Positions 24,642-34,419 are shown, numbered from the stretch's first letter. The stretch is DNA of 58,611 nucleotides from Desulfobacteraceae bacterium (GCA_011389515.1 JAABUA010000013.1:1-58611); one strand, 5' to 3'. Translations and numbers: made by a program. The notes: generated from the sequence alone by a model not told the origin.

Positions 24642-27197
24642 ATGAGCAAAATAAAAATGTACCAGGTTTTCCCGAAAGTTCCCCCTCGTTTATCATTTCT
24701 GGAGAAACTCATACGAAACATGTGGTGGTGCTGGCGCCTTGATGCCATAGAGCTGTTCAGGCGCGTTGATCCGAGAATGTGGGAGCGATCCGGACGGAAT
24801 CCGATCGTTTTTTCCACGCTGATATCCCAGGAACGCATGCAGGCGCTTGCACAGGATGAAGGGTTTCTCGCCCATATCGATCGCGTGCAGCAGCAGTTCG
24901 AAGAAGAGATCCTGACGCCGGTCGACTACTCCGATACATTTTACAGGGAAAAGGGGGCCGTGGCATATTTTTCGATGGAATTCGGTGTCCATGAAAGCCT
25001 GCCGCTGGTATCGGGAGGTCTCGGCGTGCTATCGGGAGACCACCTGAAAGCCTCCTCGGACGTGGGCATCCCTATGGTCGCTATTGGACTGCTTTACAGG
25101 AAGGGGTACTTCCATCAGTACCTGGATCATGAAGGGTGGCAGCAGGAGGAATATCCGGAAACCGATATTTATCATCTTCCGGTAATGCGCGCCAAGGATG
25201 CTTCCGGCAAGGAGATACGTATTTCCGTAACCGGCCCTACCGATGAAATCCATGCCCAGGTATGGGTTGTCATGATCGGACGTATACCCCTTTACCTGAT
25301 CGATACCAATATTCCCGAAAATACGCCCGAGAAAAGAGAGTTGACCTCGCGACTGTATGCGGGGGAATCCGAAACCCGCCTTGCCCAGGAGATCCTTTTG
25401 GGGATCGGCGGAATGCGGATGCTCGAATCCATGAACCAGTCACCCGCAGTGATTCACCTGAACGAGGGGCATTGTACTTTTGCCTGTATCGAGCGCACCG
25501 CACAAATAATGGAAAGTACCAATATCGATCTCCAGACAGCCTTGGAAATTCTCCCCCGAACAACGGTTTTTACGACCCATACGCCTGTTGCGGCCGGCCA
25601 TGATGAATTTACCGTGGAACAAGTCAAGCCATACCTGCAGCCGTTCGCTTCCCGCCTGGGAACGGATGTCGAGTCGATCATCGCCATGGGACAGATGGGT
25701 AATATCTACAATCCCCACGGCAAATTTTCAATGTCACTTCTGGGACTGATGTTTTCCCAGTATTGTAATGGGGTCAGCAAACTGCATGGAGAGGTGGCGA
25801 GAAGCATGTGGGCGCATGCATGGCCATCGCGGCCGGTCGAAGAAGTCCCCATTACCCACGTCACCAACGGCATCCATATTGCATCCTGGATTTCCATTGA
25901 AAACTACCTGCTGTTCGAGCGCTATCTCGGTCCGGAGTGGTACCGCAACATTCATATGGATGATGATATAGCCAGCCGGATCGACCAGATATACGACGAG
26001 GAGCTCTGGCGAGCCAGAGAAATGAGCCGGTCCCGACTGGTTCGAAGCTGCCGGTCCATGATGGTCAAGCAGTATGGCCGGAGAAATGCGCCCAAAGCGG
26101 TCATGGAGCAGGCGGAAAACGTCCTTGATCCGGAAGTTCTTACCATCGGTTTTGCCAGGCGGTTTGCCACCTATAAAAGGGCTTACCTGCTGTTCATGGA
26201 CAGGAAACGGCTGGAGGCGCTGCTGAAATCCACCAAACATCCCATTCAGCTTGTGTTTGCAGGCAAGGCACATCCCCGGGACAACGAAGGGAAGGAATTG
26301 ATCAAGCAGGTGATCCAGTTCGCCAAGCATGTGGATGTCCGTCACCGGATCATATTTCTGGAAGACTACGACATCAATATCGGGCGGCATCTCGTGCAGG
26401 GCGTTGACGTATGGCTGAATACGCCCAGGCGTCCCTACGAAGCCTGCGGAACATCCGGCATTAAGGCCGCGGTGAACGGGGTTCTCAATTTGAGCATACT
26501 GGATGGCTGGTGGGTGGAAGGATACACGGAAGACAGAGGATGGCGAATCGGCAATGGCGAGCAGTACGAAGACTGGTCTTACCAGGATGCTGTTGAAAGC
26601 CGGGCGCTCTACAATGTGCTTGAAAATGACGTAATCCCTGCCTTTTACGATAAAAAATCGGGTGATACCCCGGAGCGCTGGGTGGCCATGATGAAGGAGT
26701 CCATGAAAATGGCCCTTGTCGATTTTTCAGCGCATCTCATGGTCCAGAATTACGAGCAGAAATTCTATATCCCTGCGGCCATGAATTATTACAACCTTAT
26801 GGAAAACCATTCGGAAAAGGCCGGGCATCTTGTACATCAGCGGCAGCGACTGGAAAAGGCCTGGCCGCATGTTCGGATTTACCCGCCGGAAAGCAATCTC
26901 ACGGTACCGTTTCGGGTGGGGGACACCTTTACGGTGACCGCCGAGGTGGAATTGGGGGATCTGTCACCGGAGGAAGTCGAAGTGGAGCTTTATTACGGCC
27001 GGGTAAAATCGATAGAGGAAATCGGCGAGAGCGAAGCAGCCAGAATGTCGGTCGCTGAAAACCGCGACAATGGCAGGTATCTGTATTCATGTCAGGTGGT
27101 CTGTAAAACGGCCGGCCGGTTCGGTTTTACGGGCAGAGTGATGCCGAAAGGGGATGATTATCTCAGAAATACGCCCGGTTTTCTGACGTGGGCATAA
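24642..27197 (+). CDS. glgP: Alpha-glucan (glycogen) phosphorylase
   Basis: 851 aa, GT35 family, the alpha-glucan-family form with an N-terminal DUF3417 segment (about 1-110, with WWCWRLDAIELFRRVDP) rather than the animal type. The PLP lysine is K608 in GTSGIKAAVNGVLNLS, preceded by NTPRRPYEACG. It phosphorolyses terminal alpha-1,4 bonds to glucose-1-phosphate. A C-terminal beta-rich extension (about 750-851) is present. Third-codon pattern and spacing (127 bp after the debranching enzyme, 44 bp before glgA) suggest one operon for glycogen turnover. Confidence 0.93.
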   Translation: MSKIKMYQVFPKVPPRLSFLEKLIRNMWWCWRLDAIELFRRVDPRMWERSGRNPIVFSTLISQERMQALAQDEGFLAHIDRVQQQFEEEILTPVDYSDTFYREKGAVAYFSMEFGVHESLPLVSGGLGVLSGDHLKASSDVGIPMVAIGLLYRKGYFHQYLDHEGWQQEEYPETDIYHLPVMRAKDASGKEIRISVTGPTDEIHAQVWVVMIGRIPLYLIDTNIPENTPEKRELTSRLYAGESETRLAQEILLGIGGMRMLESMNQSPAVIHLNEGHCTFACIERTAQIMESTNIDLQTALEILPRTTVFTTHTPVAAGHDEFTVEQVKPYLQPFASRLGTDVESIIAMGQMGNIYNPHGKFSMSLLGLMFSQYCNGVSKLHGEVARSMWAHAWPSRPVEEVPITHVTNGIHIASWISIENYLLFERYLGPEWYRNIHMDDDIASRIDQIYDEELWRAREMSRSRLVRSCRSMMVKQYGRRNAPKAVMEQAENVLDPEVLTIGFARRFATYKRAYLLFMDRKRLEALLKSTKHPIQLVFAGKAHPRDNEGKELIKQVIQFAKHVDVRHRIIFLEDYDINIGRHLVQGVDVWLNTPRRPYEACGTSGIKAAVNGVLNLSILDGWWVEGYTEDRGWRIGNGEQYEDWSYQDAVESRALYNVLENDVIPAFYDKKSGDTPERWVAMMKESMKMALVDFSAHLMVQNYEQKFYIPAAMNYYNLMENHSEKAGHLVHQRQRLEKAWPHVRIYPPESNLTVPFRVGDTFTVTAEVELGDLSPEEVEVELYYGRVKSIEEIGESEAARMSVAENRDNGRYLYSCQVVCKTAGRFGFTGRVMPKGDDYLRNTPGFLTWA

Positions 27198-27241
27198 GGT
27201 TCAAATAGAAAAATGACGCAGGCGGTAAAGAGGGATATATC

Positions 27242-28768
27242 GTGACGGAGCAGGCGAAAAATCCGAGGGTTCTCATTGTCACACCGGAAGTGACCTACTT
27301 GCCCCAGGGAATGGGAAACATCGCCAATTATTTTTCGGCAAAAGCCGGGGGATTGGCGGATGTTTCCGCATCGCTGATCAGCAAGCTCTTCTCACTGGGT
27401 GCGGATGTTCACGTGGCGCTGCCGGATTACAGAGGAATTTTTAACAGCAATATCGGACCGTTGGGTGAAATATACGAAAAAGAACTGGCAACCTACCGGA
27501 AATACCTTCCCGAAGAAAGGCTTCATCTTGCAGAGGACCGGGCTTTCTATTACGTTCATTCCGTCTATTCCAACGTGCCGGCGGAAAACCTCAAGATATC
27601 CCTCGCATTTCAGCGGGAAGTGATCAATAATATTCTGATGCGGGTAAAACCCGACCTGATTCACTGCAACGACTGGATGACCGGCCTGATACCGGGATAT
27701 TCCCGGCGGATTCATATCCCCTGCCTCTTTACCATCCATAATATTCACACCGTCAAGACTCCGCTTTCTGTTATTGAGGATCGCGGGATTGATGCGGCCG
27801 GCTTCTGGCAGAACCTGTTTTATGATCGTATGGCGGGAACCTACGAAGAAACGCGGGACAGCAACCTCGTGGATTTTCTGGTGAGCGGGGTTTTCGGGGC
27901 GCATTTTGTCAATACCGTCAGCCCCACATTTCTCAGTGAAATCGTCGGTGGCAGGCACAATTTTATACCGCCGCCGCTACATCTTGAGCTCATCAATAAG
28001 GTGGAAGCCGGGGTGGCGGACGGCATATTAAACGCCCCTGATCCATCGTATGATCCTGTTACGGATCCGGATATATACCGGAATTATACTGCTGAAGATC
28101 ATTTTGAAAAAAAGCGGAAAAACAAGCGGCTGCTCCAGAATCGTCTCGGCCTGGCCGAGGACGAGGATGCCCCTTTGTTTTTCTGGCCGTCGCGCCTCGA
28201 TCCTGTTCAGAAGGGATGCCAGCTCCTTGCCGATATATTGTATCTTGTTGTATCGAAATACGCCTCGCAGAATTTGCAGGTGGTTTTTGTTTCGAGCGGT
28301 GTTTTCAAGCAGCATTTTAATGCCATCAAAGAGTTTCACGGCCTTAAAAAACGGGTTGCCGTATATGATTTCGACGAATCCCTCTCGCGCAAGGCATATG
28401 CAGCCGCGGATTTTATCCTCATGCCGTCTTCTTTCGAGCCGTGTGGCCTTAGCCAGATGATTGCCCCCCGATATGGGGCCTTGCCCGTGGCGCATGATAC
28501 GGGTGGTATCCATGATACGGTGGTGCACATGGATGTCGGCCGGGGTATCGGCAACGGCTTTCTGTTTGAGATTTTCGACGCATACGGTCTTTTCTGGGCG
28601 ATCGACCAGGCCATGGCGTTTTACGCCCTTGCACCGGAGGTAAAAAACCCCCAGATCGCAAGGGTTATGTCGGAAAGCGCGGCAATGTTCAACCATGAGG
28701 TGACGGCCCGCAGATATATTGAACTGTATGAAAAAATGCTGCAGAGGCCCTTGGTTTCAAATGTGTAG
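27242..28768 (+). CDS. glgA: Glycogen/starch synthase (GT5)
   Basis: 508 aa with GTG start behind AGAGGGA. N-terminal GT5 domain: sugar-nucleotide loop KAGGLADVSASL (residues 35-46), HCNDWMTGLIP and TIHNIHT; C-terminal GT-B domain: FWPSRLDPVQKGCQL, PSSFEPCGLSQMIAPRYGALPVAHDTGG with the catalytic Glu region. Transfers glucose from ADP-(or UDP-)glucose to growing glucan. An insertion near 195-240 makes it slightly longer than E. coli GlgA (477 aa). No ADP-glucose pyrophosphorylase gene (glgC) is in the window, so the donor supply lies elsewhere. Confidence 0.92.
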   Translation: MTEQAKNPRVLIVTPEVTYLPQGMGNIANYFSAKAGGLADVSASLISKLFSLGADVHVALPDYRGIFNSNIGPLGEIYEKELATYRKYLPEERLHLAEDRAFYYVHSVYSNVPAENLKISLAFQREVINNILMRVKPDLIHCNDWMTGLIPGYSRRIHIPCLFTIHNIHTVKTPLSVIEDRGIDAAGFWQNLFYDRMAGTYEETRDSNLVDFLVSGVFGAHFVNTVSPTFLSEIVGGRHNFIPPPLHLELINKVEAGVADGILNAPDPSYDPVTDPDIYRNYTAEDHFEKKRKNKRLLQNRLGLAEDEDAPLFFWPSRLDPVQKGCQLLADILYLVVSKYASQNLQVVFVSSGVFKQHFNAIKEFHGLKKRVAVYDFDESLSRKAYAAADFILMPSSFEPCGLSQMIAPRYGALPVAHDTGGIHDTVVHMDVGRGIGNGFLFEIFDAYGLFWAIDQAMAFYALAPEVKNPQIARVMSESAAMFNHEVTARRYIELYEKMLQRPLVSNV

Positions 28769-28827
28769 CGTTTGATCCGGGGAAAAAAAGCCAATCCGTT
28801 ATATTATTGTCGGGGGTGTTGATCACA

Positions 28828-30855
28828 ATGGCAGACGATAAAGAGTCAATCATGGAGAAAACAATGGCACGGCTGTTTGAGAAGGATCCCTATCTCAAAC
28901 CCTATGCCCATATGTACAGAAAACGGCTGGAACGCATCCGGAGTACGGAACAAACGTTGACCGGAAAAGAGAGGATGCTTTCCGATGTGGCATTCGGACA
29001 TAAACATTATGGCCTTCATTTTGAAAAAGGGCAGTGGGTTTTCCGGGAATGGGCCCCCAATGCCGAGGCTGTTTTTCTTATCGGCGATGTTACGGGTTGG
29101 CAGGAAGACGCGGCATATTCACTCCAGAAGGATGCGGAAACCGGGAAGTGGGAAATATGGCTTCCGCCCCGGGTTTTTTCCCATGGGGATTTATACCGAC
29201 TCCGCGTACACTGGCATGGCAGAAGCGGCGACCGGATTCCATCCTATGCCCGGCGCGTTGTCCAGGATCCGGATACGAAGATTTTCAATGCACAGGTCTG
29301 GCATCCGGAAAAGCCCTATGAGTGGAAGGTGACGGATTTCAAAGCGCCGGAAGGGCCGCTCTATATCTACGAAGCCCATGTGGGCATGGCGCAGGAGGAG
29401 GAGAAAGTCGGCACCTACGCCGAGTTTGCCGAAAAGGTGATCCCCCGTATTAAGGAAGCCGGATACAATGTCCTTCAGCTCATGGCCGTACAGGAACATC
29501 CATATTATGGTTCTTTTGGTTACCAGGTGTCGAGTTTTTTCGCTCCGTCATCACGGTTCGGTACGCCCGATGAGTTAAAGGCCCTGGTGGACGCTGCCCA
29601 CGGGGCCGGCTTGGCCGTGGTCATGGATATCGTCCACTCGCACGCGGTTGTCAATGAAGTCGAGGGGCTTTCTCGATTGGACGGAACCACATACCAGTAT
29701 TTTCACGGCGGTGAACGGGGAACCCACGATGCATGGGGGACGCGGCTATTCGATTACGGAAAAATACAGGTGCTTCATTTTCTTTTGTCCAACTGTCGAT
29801 ACTGGTTGGATGAATACGGGTTTGACGGGTTCCGGTTTGACGGCATCACCAGCATGATGTATTTGCATCACGGACTGGGAAAGGCGTTTGTTTCCTACGA
29901 TGATTATTTTAACGGTTCCGTCGATATGGACGCCCTCGTCTACCTGGCCCTTGCAAACCAGGTGATAAAAGAAGTCAAGCCAGGGGCCGTTACCATCGCC
30001 GAGGATATGAGCGGCATGCCGGGGCTTGCGCTCCCCCTGGAGCAGGGGGGTATCGGGTTTGATTTCCGTTTTGCGATGGGCGTTCCGGATTACTGGATCC
30101 GTGTCATCAAGGGATATCAGGACGAAGAATGGCCCATAGGGCAACTGTGGCATGAGCTGAACAATCGGCGGTCGGAGGAAAAAACCATCAGTTATGCGGA
30201 GTCCCATGACCAGGCGCTGGTGGGGGACCAGACCATTATATTCCGGCTGGCGGGATCGCGCATGTACGATCACATGCACAAGGACGACCCGGATATGGAC
30301 GTGGACCGGGCGATCGCGCTTCATAAAATGATCCGCCTGATCACGCTGGCTGCGGCGGGGCACGGGTACCTCAATTTCATGGGGAATGAATTCGGCCACC
30401 CGGAGTGGATTGATTTTCCCAGGAAGGAAAACAACTGGTCCTGCAGGTATGCCCGCAGGCAATGGTCACTCGTGGACAACGGCGAACTGAAATATCAGTA
30501 TCTCGGAAATTTTGACCGAAAAATGATTGATATTGCCAAAAGACTGAAGATTCCCGAAGATCCGCGTCCGAACCTGCTCTGCATAAACGAGCAGGACAAT
30601 GTTGTTGCTTTTGAACGAAAACAACATGTGTTTGTCTTTAATTTTCACCCGACCACATCTTTTACAGATTATTCTATTTACGCACCCCCGGGAAAATACA
30701 GGCACCTGCTTGATTCGGACGACGCCGATTTTGGCGGCCACTGCCGGCTGGCGCCGGGCAAATTTCATTTTACCATGAAGGATCATGCAACAGGCGGCAA
30801 TTATCTGCAGCTGTACCTCCCCACACGCACCGCTATTGTTCTGGCGCCGCAATGA
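28828..30855 (+). CDS. glgB: 1,4-alpha-glucan branching enzyme, eukaryotic-type (GH13_8)
   Basis: 675 aa. CBM48-like N-terminal domain (about 50-150), then the GH13 barrel with D338 (GFRFDGITSMMY), E392 (TIAEDMSG) and D461 (YAESHDQALVGD), and a C-terminal beta domain. Segments such as HKMIRLITLAAAGHGYLNFMGNE and GHPEWIDFPRKENN are characteristic of the eukaryotic/plant BEII-like group rather than the E. coli-like group. It forms alpha-1,6 branches in glycogen. Start moved to ATG 28828, behind GGGGGTG, rather than an in-frame TTG at 28807 with no ribosome site. Last gene of the glycogen cluster; the convergent larA-like gene ends 33 bp away, with GCAGTCAT/ATGACTGC forming a small hairpin between and into its stop. 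Confidence 0.92.
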   Translation: MADDKESIMEKTMARLFEKDPYLKPYAHMYRKRLERIRSTEQTLTGKERMLSDVAFGHKHYGLHFEKGQWVFREWAPNAEAVFLIGDVTGWQEDAAYSLQKDAETGKWEIWLPPRVFSHGDLYRLRVHWHGRSGDRIPSYARRVVQDPDTKIFNAQVWHPEKPYEWKVTDFKAPEGPLYIYEAHVGMAQEEEKVGTYAEFAEKVIPRIKEAGYNVLQLMAVQEHPYYGSFGYQVSSFFAPSSRFGTPDELKALVDAAHGAGLAVVMDIVHSHAVVNEVEGLSRLDGTTYQYFHGGERGTHDAWGTRLFDYGKIQVLHFLLSNCRYWLDEYGFDGFRFDGITSMMYLHHGLGKAFVSYDDYFNGSVDMDALVYLALANQVIKEVKPGAVTIAEDMSGMPGLALPLEQGGIGFDFRFAMGVPDYWIRVIKGYQDEEWPIGQLWHELNNRRSEEKTISYAESHDQALVGDQTIIFRLAGSRMYDHMHKDDPDMDVDRAIALHKMIRLITLAAAGHGYLNFMGNEFGHPEWIDFPRKENNWSCRYARRQWSLVDNGELKYQYLGNFDRKMIDIAKRLKIPEDPRPNLLCINEQDNVVAFERKQHVFVFNFHPTTSFTDYSIYAPPGKYRHLLDSDDADFGGHCRLAPGKFHFTMKDHATGGNYLQLYLPTRTAIVLAPQ

Positions 30856-30888
30856 TACCTGCTCCTTCTTTACCTATGCAGTCATTTT

Positions 30889-32226
30889 TTATGACTGCTG
30901 ATCATCGGTCGGTTCCATGACGGGAAATGTCGCACCGCCGTCCGGGAAAACCGCAACCCGTGCATTTCCGGGCAGTTTCCGGCCGCCTTTTTCGATGACT
31001 TCATCAGGGGATCCGCAGTTTTTGAAAAAACCAAGATGCCGGATCTCTTTTTCGGAAAGGGAGGGAACATAGCAGAAAATATTGTATTCGCGTATCAGAC
31101 GCATTGAATAATAGGTCAAAAATTTCTGTTCAACGTCGAGTCCCTTTTTGACAATGTTCAAAAATCCCATGACACGCGATTTGCCGATGCCTTTTAAAAT
31201 GGTCTTCAAAACGAAAAGCGGCGGCGGTTTGTCCGGAAGCGGGATGTCATCCAGGCCCCGTTCCGCTTTTAAAAATGCCATCACCACGCCTCCCGGTTTC
31301 AGTGCAGGCAGGGCATTCCCCACGCATTTCATGGATTGCTTAAAATTGAAATTCATGGGTTGGGAATTGACAATCACCGCATCCATTTGGCCGTTGATGG
31401 GTATACCCGCTTTTCTGCGGTTGTATTCGATTCCCTTCCTGTGCGCTTTCACCGGATCTCCGGCATATGCCGCGGTAATGCGCTGCTTCTCATCCAAAAG
31501 CACGTTCACGATGAACATATCGGCAGGTATCCGCTCTCTCATTTCTTCGATATCTTGCCGGAAAAGGTTTTCCGCCGGATCGGCGCCCACCCTGTTGAAC
31601 CAGTAAGGCGGCTCTGAAATCATGGAATGGTGGTGGCCGATGGCGGAGACTGCGGCAACCCCGGGAAACAGATTTTTGAGCCCGCCGCCGAACCCGGCCC
31701 AAAGGTGCGGTTCGATCATGCCGATCATGATGATCAGATCGCTTTCGGCGGTTTGTTTATTCAGTATAACAGGCGTTCCCCGGCGTGTTGTGCCGAAATC
31801 GTGGTTTTCTTCCGAATCGAATGCGTCATGGTTTCGCCACGATATTTTTTTTAAATTCTCCCTTCCGATTTTTTCCGCCATTTCCGCCTCACTCATGGGA
31901 GTATGGATCCCAAGGGCCGTAATGGCGGTGACGTTTTCCATGCCTGCACCGCCGGCGTTCAATTCTGACAGGACAAGATGAAAAAAGCGGGCTGCAGGCG
32001 TTGGTCGGGTATTGTCATCCACAATGATCAGAATTTTTTTGTCTGCCAACGGCATTTCAGAAAGTTTTTGCGCGCCTGTGGGATTTTGAAGCGCACGCAA
32101 GACGATTCCCGCTTCATCCGGAGTGGCGCCGCCTGAAATGTCAAGCCGTTCAGGCAGGTGTACCTCCCACGTGTCCGGCAGCCTGATGGACAGAAACTCG
32201 TTTCCCCATGGCAAGTCAATGTTCAT
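30889..32226 (-). CDS. larA: LarA-family (DUF2088) nickel-pincer racemase/epimerase-like protein
   Basis: 445 aa. The residues that hold the nickel-pincer cofactor in lactate racemase LarA have exact counterparts: H108 (GIHTP), H174 (IEPH), K184 (GGLK) and H200 (GHHH), all at the same numbers as in the Lactobacillus enzyme. LarA-family enzymes racemise or epimerise alpha-hydroxyacids. Lactate itself is one possibility for this organism, but other substrates in the family are known or suspected. No larB, larC or larE cofactor genes are in the window. Upstream partner on the same strand is a metallophosphoesterase (34 bp gap). Start ATG supported by GGGAGAG upstream. Confidence 0.85.
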   Translation of the reverse strand: MNIDLPWGNEFLSIRLPDTWEVHLPERLDISGGATPDEAGIVLRALQNPTGAQKLSEMPLADKKILIIVDDNTRPTPAARFFHLVLSELNAGGAGMENVTAITALGIHTPMSEAEMAEKIGRENLKKISWRNHDAFDSEENHDFGTTRRGTPVILNKQTAESDLIIMIGMIEPHLWAGFGGGLKNLFPGVAAVSAIGHHHSMISEPPYWFNRVGADPAENLFRQDIEEMRERIPADMFIVNVLLDEKQRITAAYAGDPVKAHRKGIEYNRRKAGIPINGQMDAVIVNSQPMNFNFKQSMKCVGNALPALKPGGVVMAFLKAERGLDDIPLPDKPPPLFVLKTILKGIGKSRVMGFLNIVKKGLDVEQKFLTYYSMRLIREYNIFCYVPSLSEKEIRHLGFFKNCGSPDEVIEKGGRKLPGNARVAVFPDGGATFPVMEPTDDQQS

Positions 32227-32260
32227 TGGTCTCTCCCTTGCGTGTTGGTTTGCTGTGACA

Positions 32261-33442
32261 CTATTTTTTTTTGAGCCGGATCACGGCGATTTCCGATATG
32301 GTGGCCGTCCTCATGGGAGGGCCCCACGTACCGGCGCCGGATGTCGTGTAAACATAAATGCTTCCGGACTTGTTCAGGCCGTAGTCAAACCCCTTGTAAA
32401 GGAGCCTGGTCAACAGGTTCGCAGGAAATATCTGGCCGTGATGGGTGTGTCCGGAAAGTTGAAGGTCGATATTGAGTTTTCGGTTGCATGAAAATGACGT
32501 GTCCGGCATCCAGTACGTGCTGAAGTGGCGGTCCATGCTGTCACCTTCGTTCCGGATGATACTGGTGGGCGTGTGGAAAAGCAGAATGCGAGCGGTATCC
32601 CCTTTTTCCCCGCCTTCCGGAAGACCTGCGATTTCCTCCATGGAACGGATGCCGGGATAACTGATCCCCATGATTTCAAGACCGTCTATTTCGATGAGTT
32701 CGTTATCGAGCCGGGTCATCGTCGTTTTGTTGAGCATCTGAATGGATCGGTGTTCCCCGATGTATCCTTCATGGTTGCCGGTTACATAAAATACGCCTTT
32801 TTGCGCTGTTATGCCGTCGAGTATGGGGGCCAGATAACCGTGCCACTTCCCGCCCAAGCCGTCAAAAATATCGCCGGTGATTACAACAATGTCCGGATTT
32901 ATCCGGTTCACTTGACGCACCAGTTTTTCGGTAAACGTTTTTCCATGTACGCGTCCCAGGTGGATATCCGACAAATGCACGATTTTGCTGTTTTCCCATG
33001 CAGCCGGGACGTTGTCGAGATAAACTGGGATTTCACGCGCCCTCGGGGTAAAGGCATTGAAAATGCCATAGGTGCTGTATATACAGGCCGCAAGAAGAAA
33101 GATTGTGGCAATGGCATTGCGTTCTATCGGGAGTTTTGCATAGTGAGCCGCCATGCCCGCGATCCATACAGCCATAATCGCCACCAGGAAATGAACCAGA
33201 AAACCAAGCCATGTGGCTGCGATCCGGTAATATCCAGAAACCCACCAGGCATCATAGGTTCGCGCTGACAGGAAGGCGGTGATCACAACCATGGTCAGCG
33301 CTGCCATTGCGGCATACAGGGCTGCCTTGTGAAGCGGCTTGGTAATGCTGAAGAAGCTCATAATGCTTTTAAAGAAAAGCAGGTGCATGCTGAAAATGAT
33401 CAGCACGATCGACGCTAAAAAGATAACGAGCCTGAGAGACAT
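32261..33442 (-). CDS. Membrane-anchored metallophosphoesterase (YaeI/calcineurin-like)
   Basis: 393 aa. Four hydrophobic helices fill the first 130 residues or so (starting MSLRLVIFLASIVLIIF), then a calcineurin-like metallophosphoesterase domain with the ordered metal ligands HLSDIHLG, TGDIFDG, GNHEGYIGEH, LLFHTP and SGHTHHGQ. Such proteins hydrolyse phosphoesters; relatives such as YaeI or LpxH act on lipid precursors, others on cyclic nucleotides, so substrate is open. Cotranscribed with the LarA-like gene by orientation and spacing. The motif set is complete, so it should be active. Confidence 0.85.
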   Translation of the reverse strand: MSLRLVIFLASIVLIIFSMHLLFFKSIMSFFSITKPLHKAALYAAMAALTMVVITAFLSARTYDAWWVSGYYRIAATWLGFLVHFLVAIMAVWIAGMAAHYAKLPIERNAIATIFLLAACIYSTYGIFNAFTPRAREIPVYLDNVPAAWENSKIVHLSDIHLGRVHGKTFTEKLVRQVNRINPDIVVITGDIFDGLGGKWHGYLAPILDGITAQKGVFYVTGNHEGYIGEHRSIQMLNKTTMTRLDNELIEIDGLEIMGISYPGIRSMEEIAGLPEGGEKGDTARILLFHTPTSIIRNEGDSMDRHFSTYWMPDTSFSCNRKLNIDLQLSGHTHHGQIFPANLLTRLLYKGFDYGLNKSGSIYVYTTSGAGTWGPPMRTATISEIAVIRLKKK

Positions 33443-33679
33443 ATGCGCTTTTCCTGTCGATGTCTACGTGATGGTAAACAGGCCATCCAACGGTCGTTTA
33501 TCCGGTATCCGGTTTCTGTTTTTTTGAAGATTCTTATAGCATATATTCAGCCCCAGGTACACCGGTAAGCAACGTGACCGGGGAGGAAGGACAATTTCCC
33601 CGGAAGGCGGTGTTGCCCGAAGGCGCTCGGGATAAGAGCAGATCTGTTTGGGCCATGGTGGTTTGCCATGTTTTTGTGC

Positions 33680-33708
33680 TTGTCAAAGTGGATGTAACTG
33701 CATATAAT
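33680..33708 (+). promoter_or_regulatory. Strong putative sigma70 promoter for the iscU-nifS unit
   Basis: TTGTCA at 33680-33685, 17-bp spacer, TATAAT at 33703-33708. The rest of 33443-33883 holds no recognised gene; a 45-codon in-frame extension of iscU (from 33749) exists but has no ribosome-binding site and is rejected as a start. An IscR-type operator is not recognisable by eye. Confidence 0.6.
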
Positions 33709-33883
33709 TAATGTTTGTTCAGTAAAACAATATAACCGTGGAAAAGTCATGGCAGGCCCGGCACATCCGCAGCATATTCCGGATCCGTTTCCGGCGGACA
33801 AATCCGGCGGGAACGTGTTGAATGGTTGGCCGGTCAAACCAGATTTTTTTCCGCAAATGATGCAATATACGGAGGAGGAGAAA

Positions 33884-34396
33884 ATGTATAATAAAACGGT
33901 CATGGATCATTTCAAGAATCCGAGAAATGTCGGTGTAATAGAGGAGCCCGATGGTATGGGCGAGGTGGGAAACCCTCTTTGCGGCGACATGATGACGATC
34001 TATTTAAAAATAAAGGATGAAAAAATAGACGATATCAAGTTCCAGACGTTCGGCTGCGGTTCGGCCATTGCCGTTTCCAGCATGCTGACGGAACTTGCCA
34101 TAGGAAAGAGCATCAAGGAAGCCAAAAACATTTCTAACAAGGATGTGGCTGCGGCACTCGAAGGACTGCCCAAGAACAAGATGCACTGCTCCAACCTGGG
34201 TGCGGACGCTTTGCACATGGCCATTCAGGATTACGAGGATAGAAAGGCGGGCGTTAAGCGAAGCGGTCCTGCAAGAAAGGAAGATCACGAGCACGAAAAG
34301 GAGTCTCATTGCTACTGTCCTTACTGCGATGTTGAATTGGCCGAGACTTCCACTTTTTGTGAGGCATGTCAGCGCAATCTTGATGAAGAACATTAA
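33884..34396 (+). CDS. iscU: IscU-type Fe-S cluster scaffold with C-terminal zinc ribbon
   Basis: 170 aa. The scaffold domain (1-125) keeps the three cluster ligands C33 (NPLCGD, with Asp35), C58 (FGCGSA) and C102 (HCSNLG). A charged linker (RKEDHEHEKE) leads to a Cys-rich tail: C143, C145, C148 and, ten residues later, C159 and C162, arranged as a small zinc ribbon (CPYC / CEAC). Classic IscU has about 128 residues and no such tail. Start selected at ATG 33884 directly behind GGAGGAGGAG. The nifS-like gene follows in 24 bp. The scaffold could build clusters; the ribbon may bind a partner or a metal. Function of the tail unknown. Confidence 0.9.
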   Translation: MYNKTVMDHFKNPRNVGVIEEPDGMGEVGNPLCGDMMTIYLKIKDEKIDDIKFQTFGCGSAIAVSSMLTELAIGKSIKEAKNISNKDVAAALEGLPKNKMHCSNLGADALHMAIQDYEDRKAGVKRSGPARKEDHEHEKESHCYCPYCDVELAETSTFCEACQRNLDEEH

Positions 34397-34419
34397 AAAA
34401 AATAAAAGAGGTGGTGTAA

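Noticed and set aside
28807-28827. TTG start for the branching enzyme
   Set aside because: No ribosome-binding site precedes it; ATG 28828 is preceded by a G-run at suitable distance.
33749-33883. 45-codon upstream extension of iscU
   Set aside because: No ribosome-binding site at its ATG, while GGAGGAGGAG directly precedes ATG 33884 where IscU homology begins.
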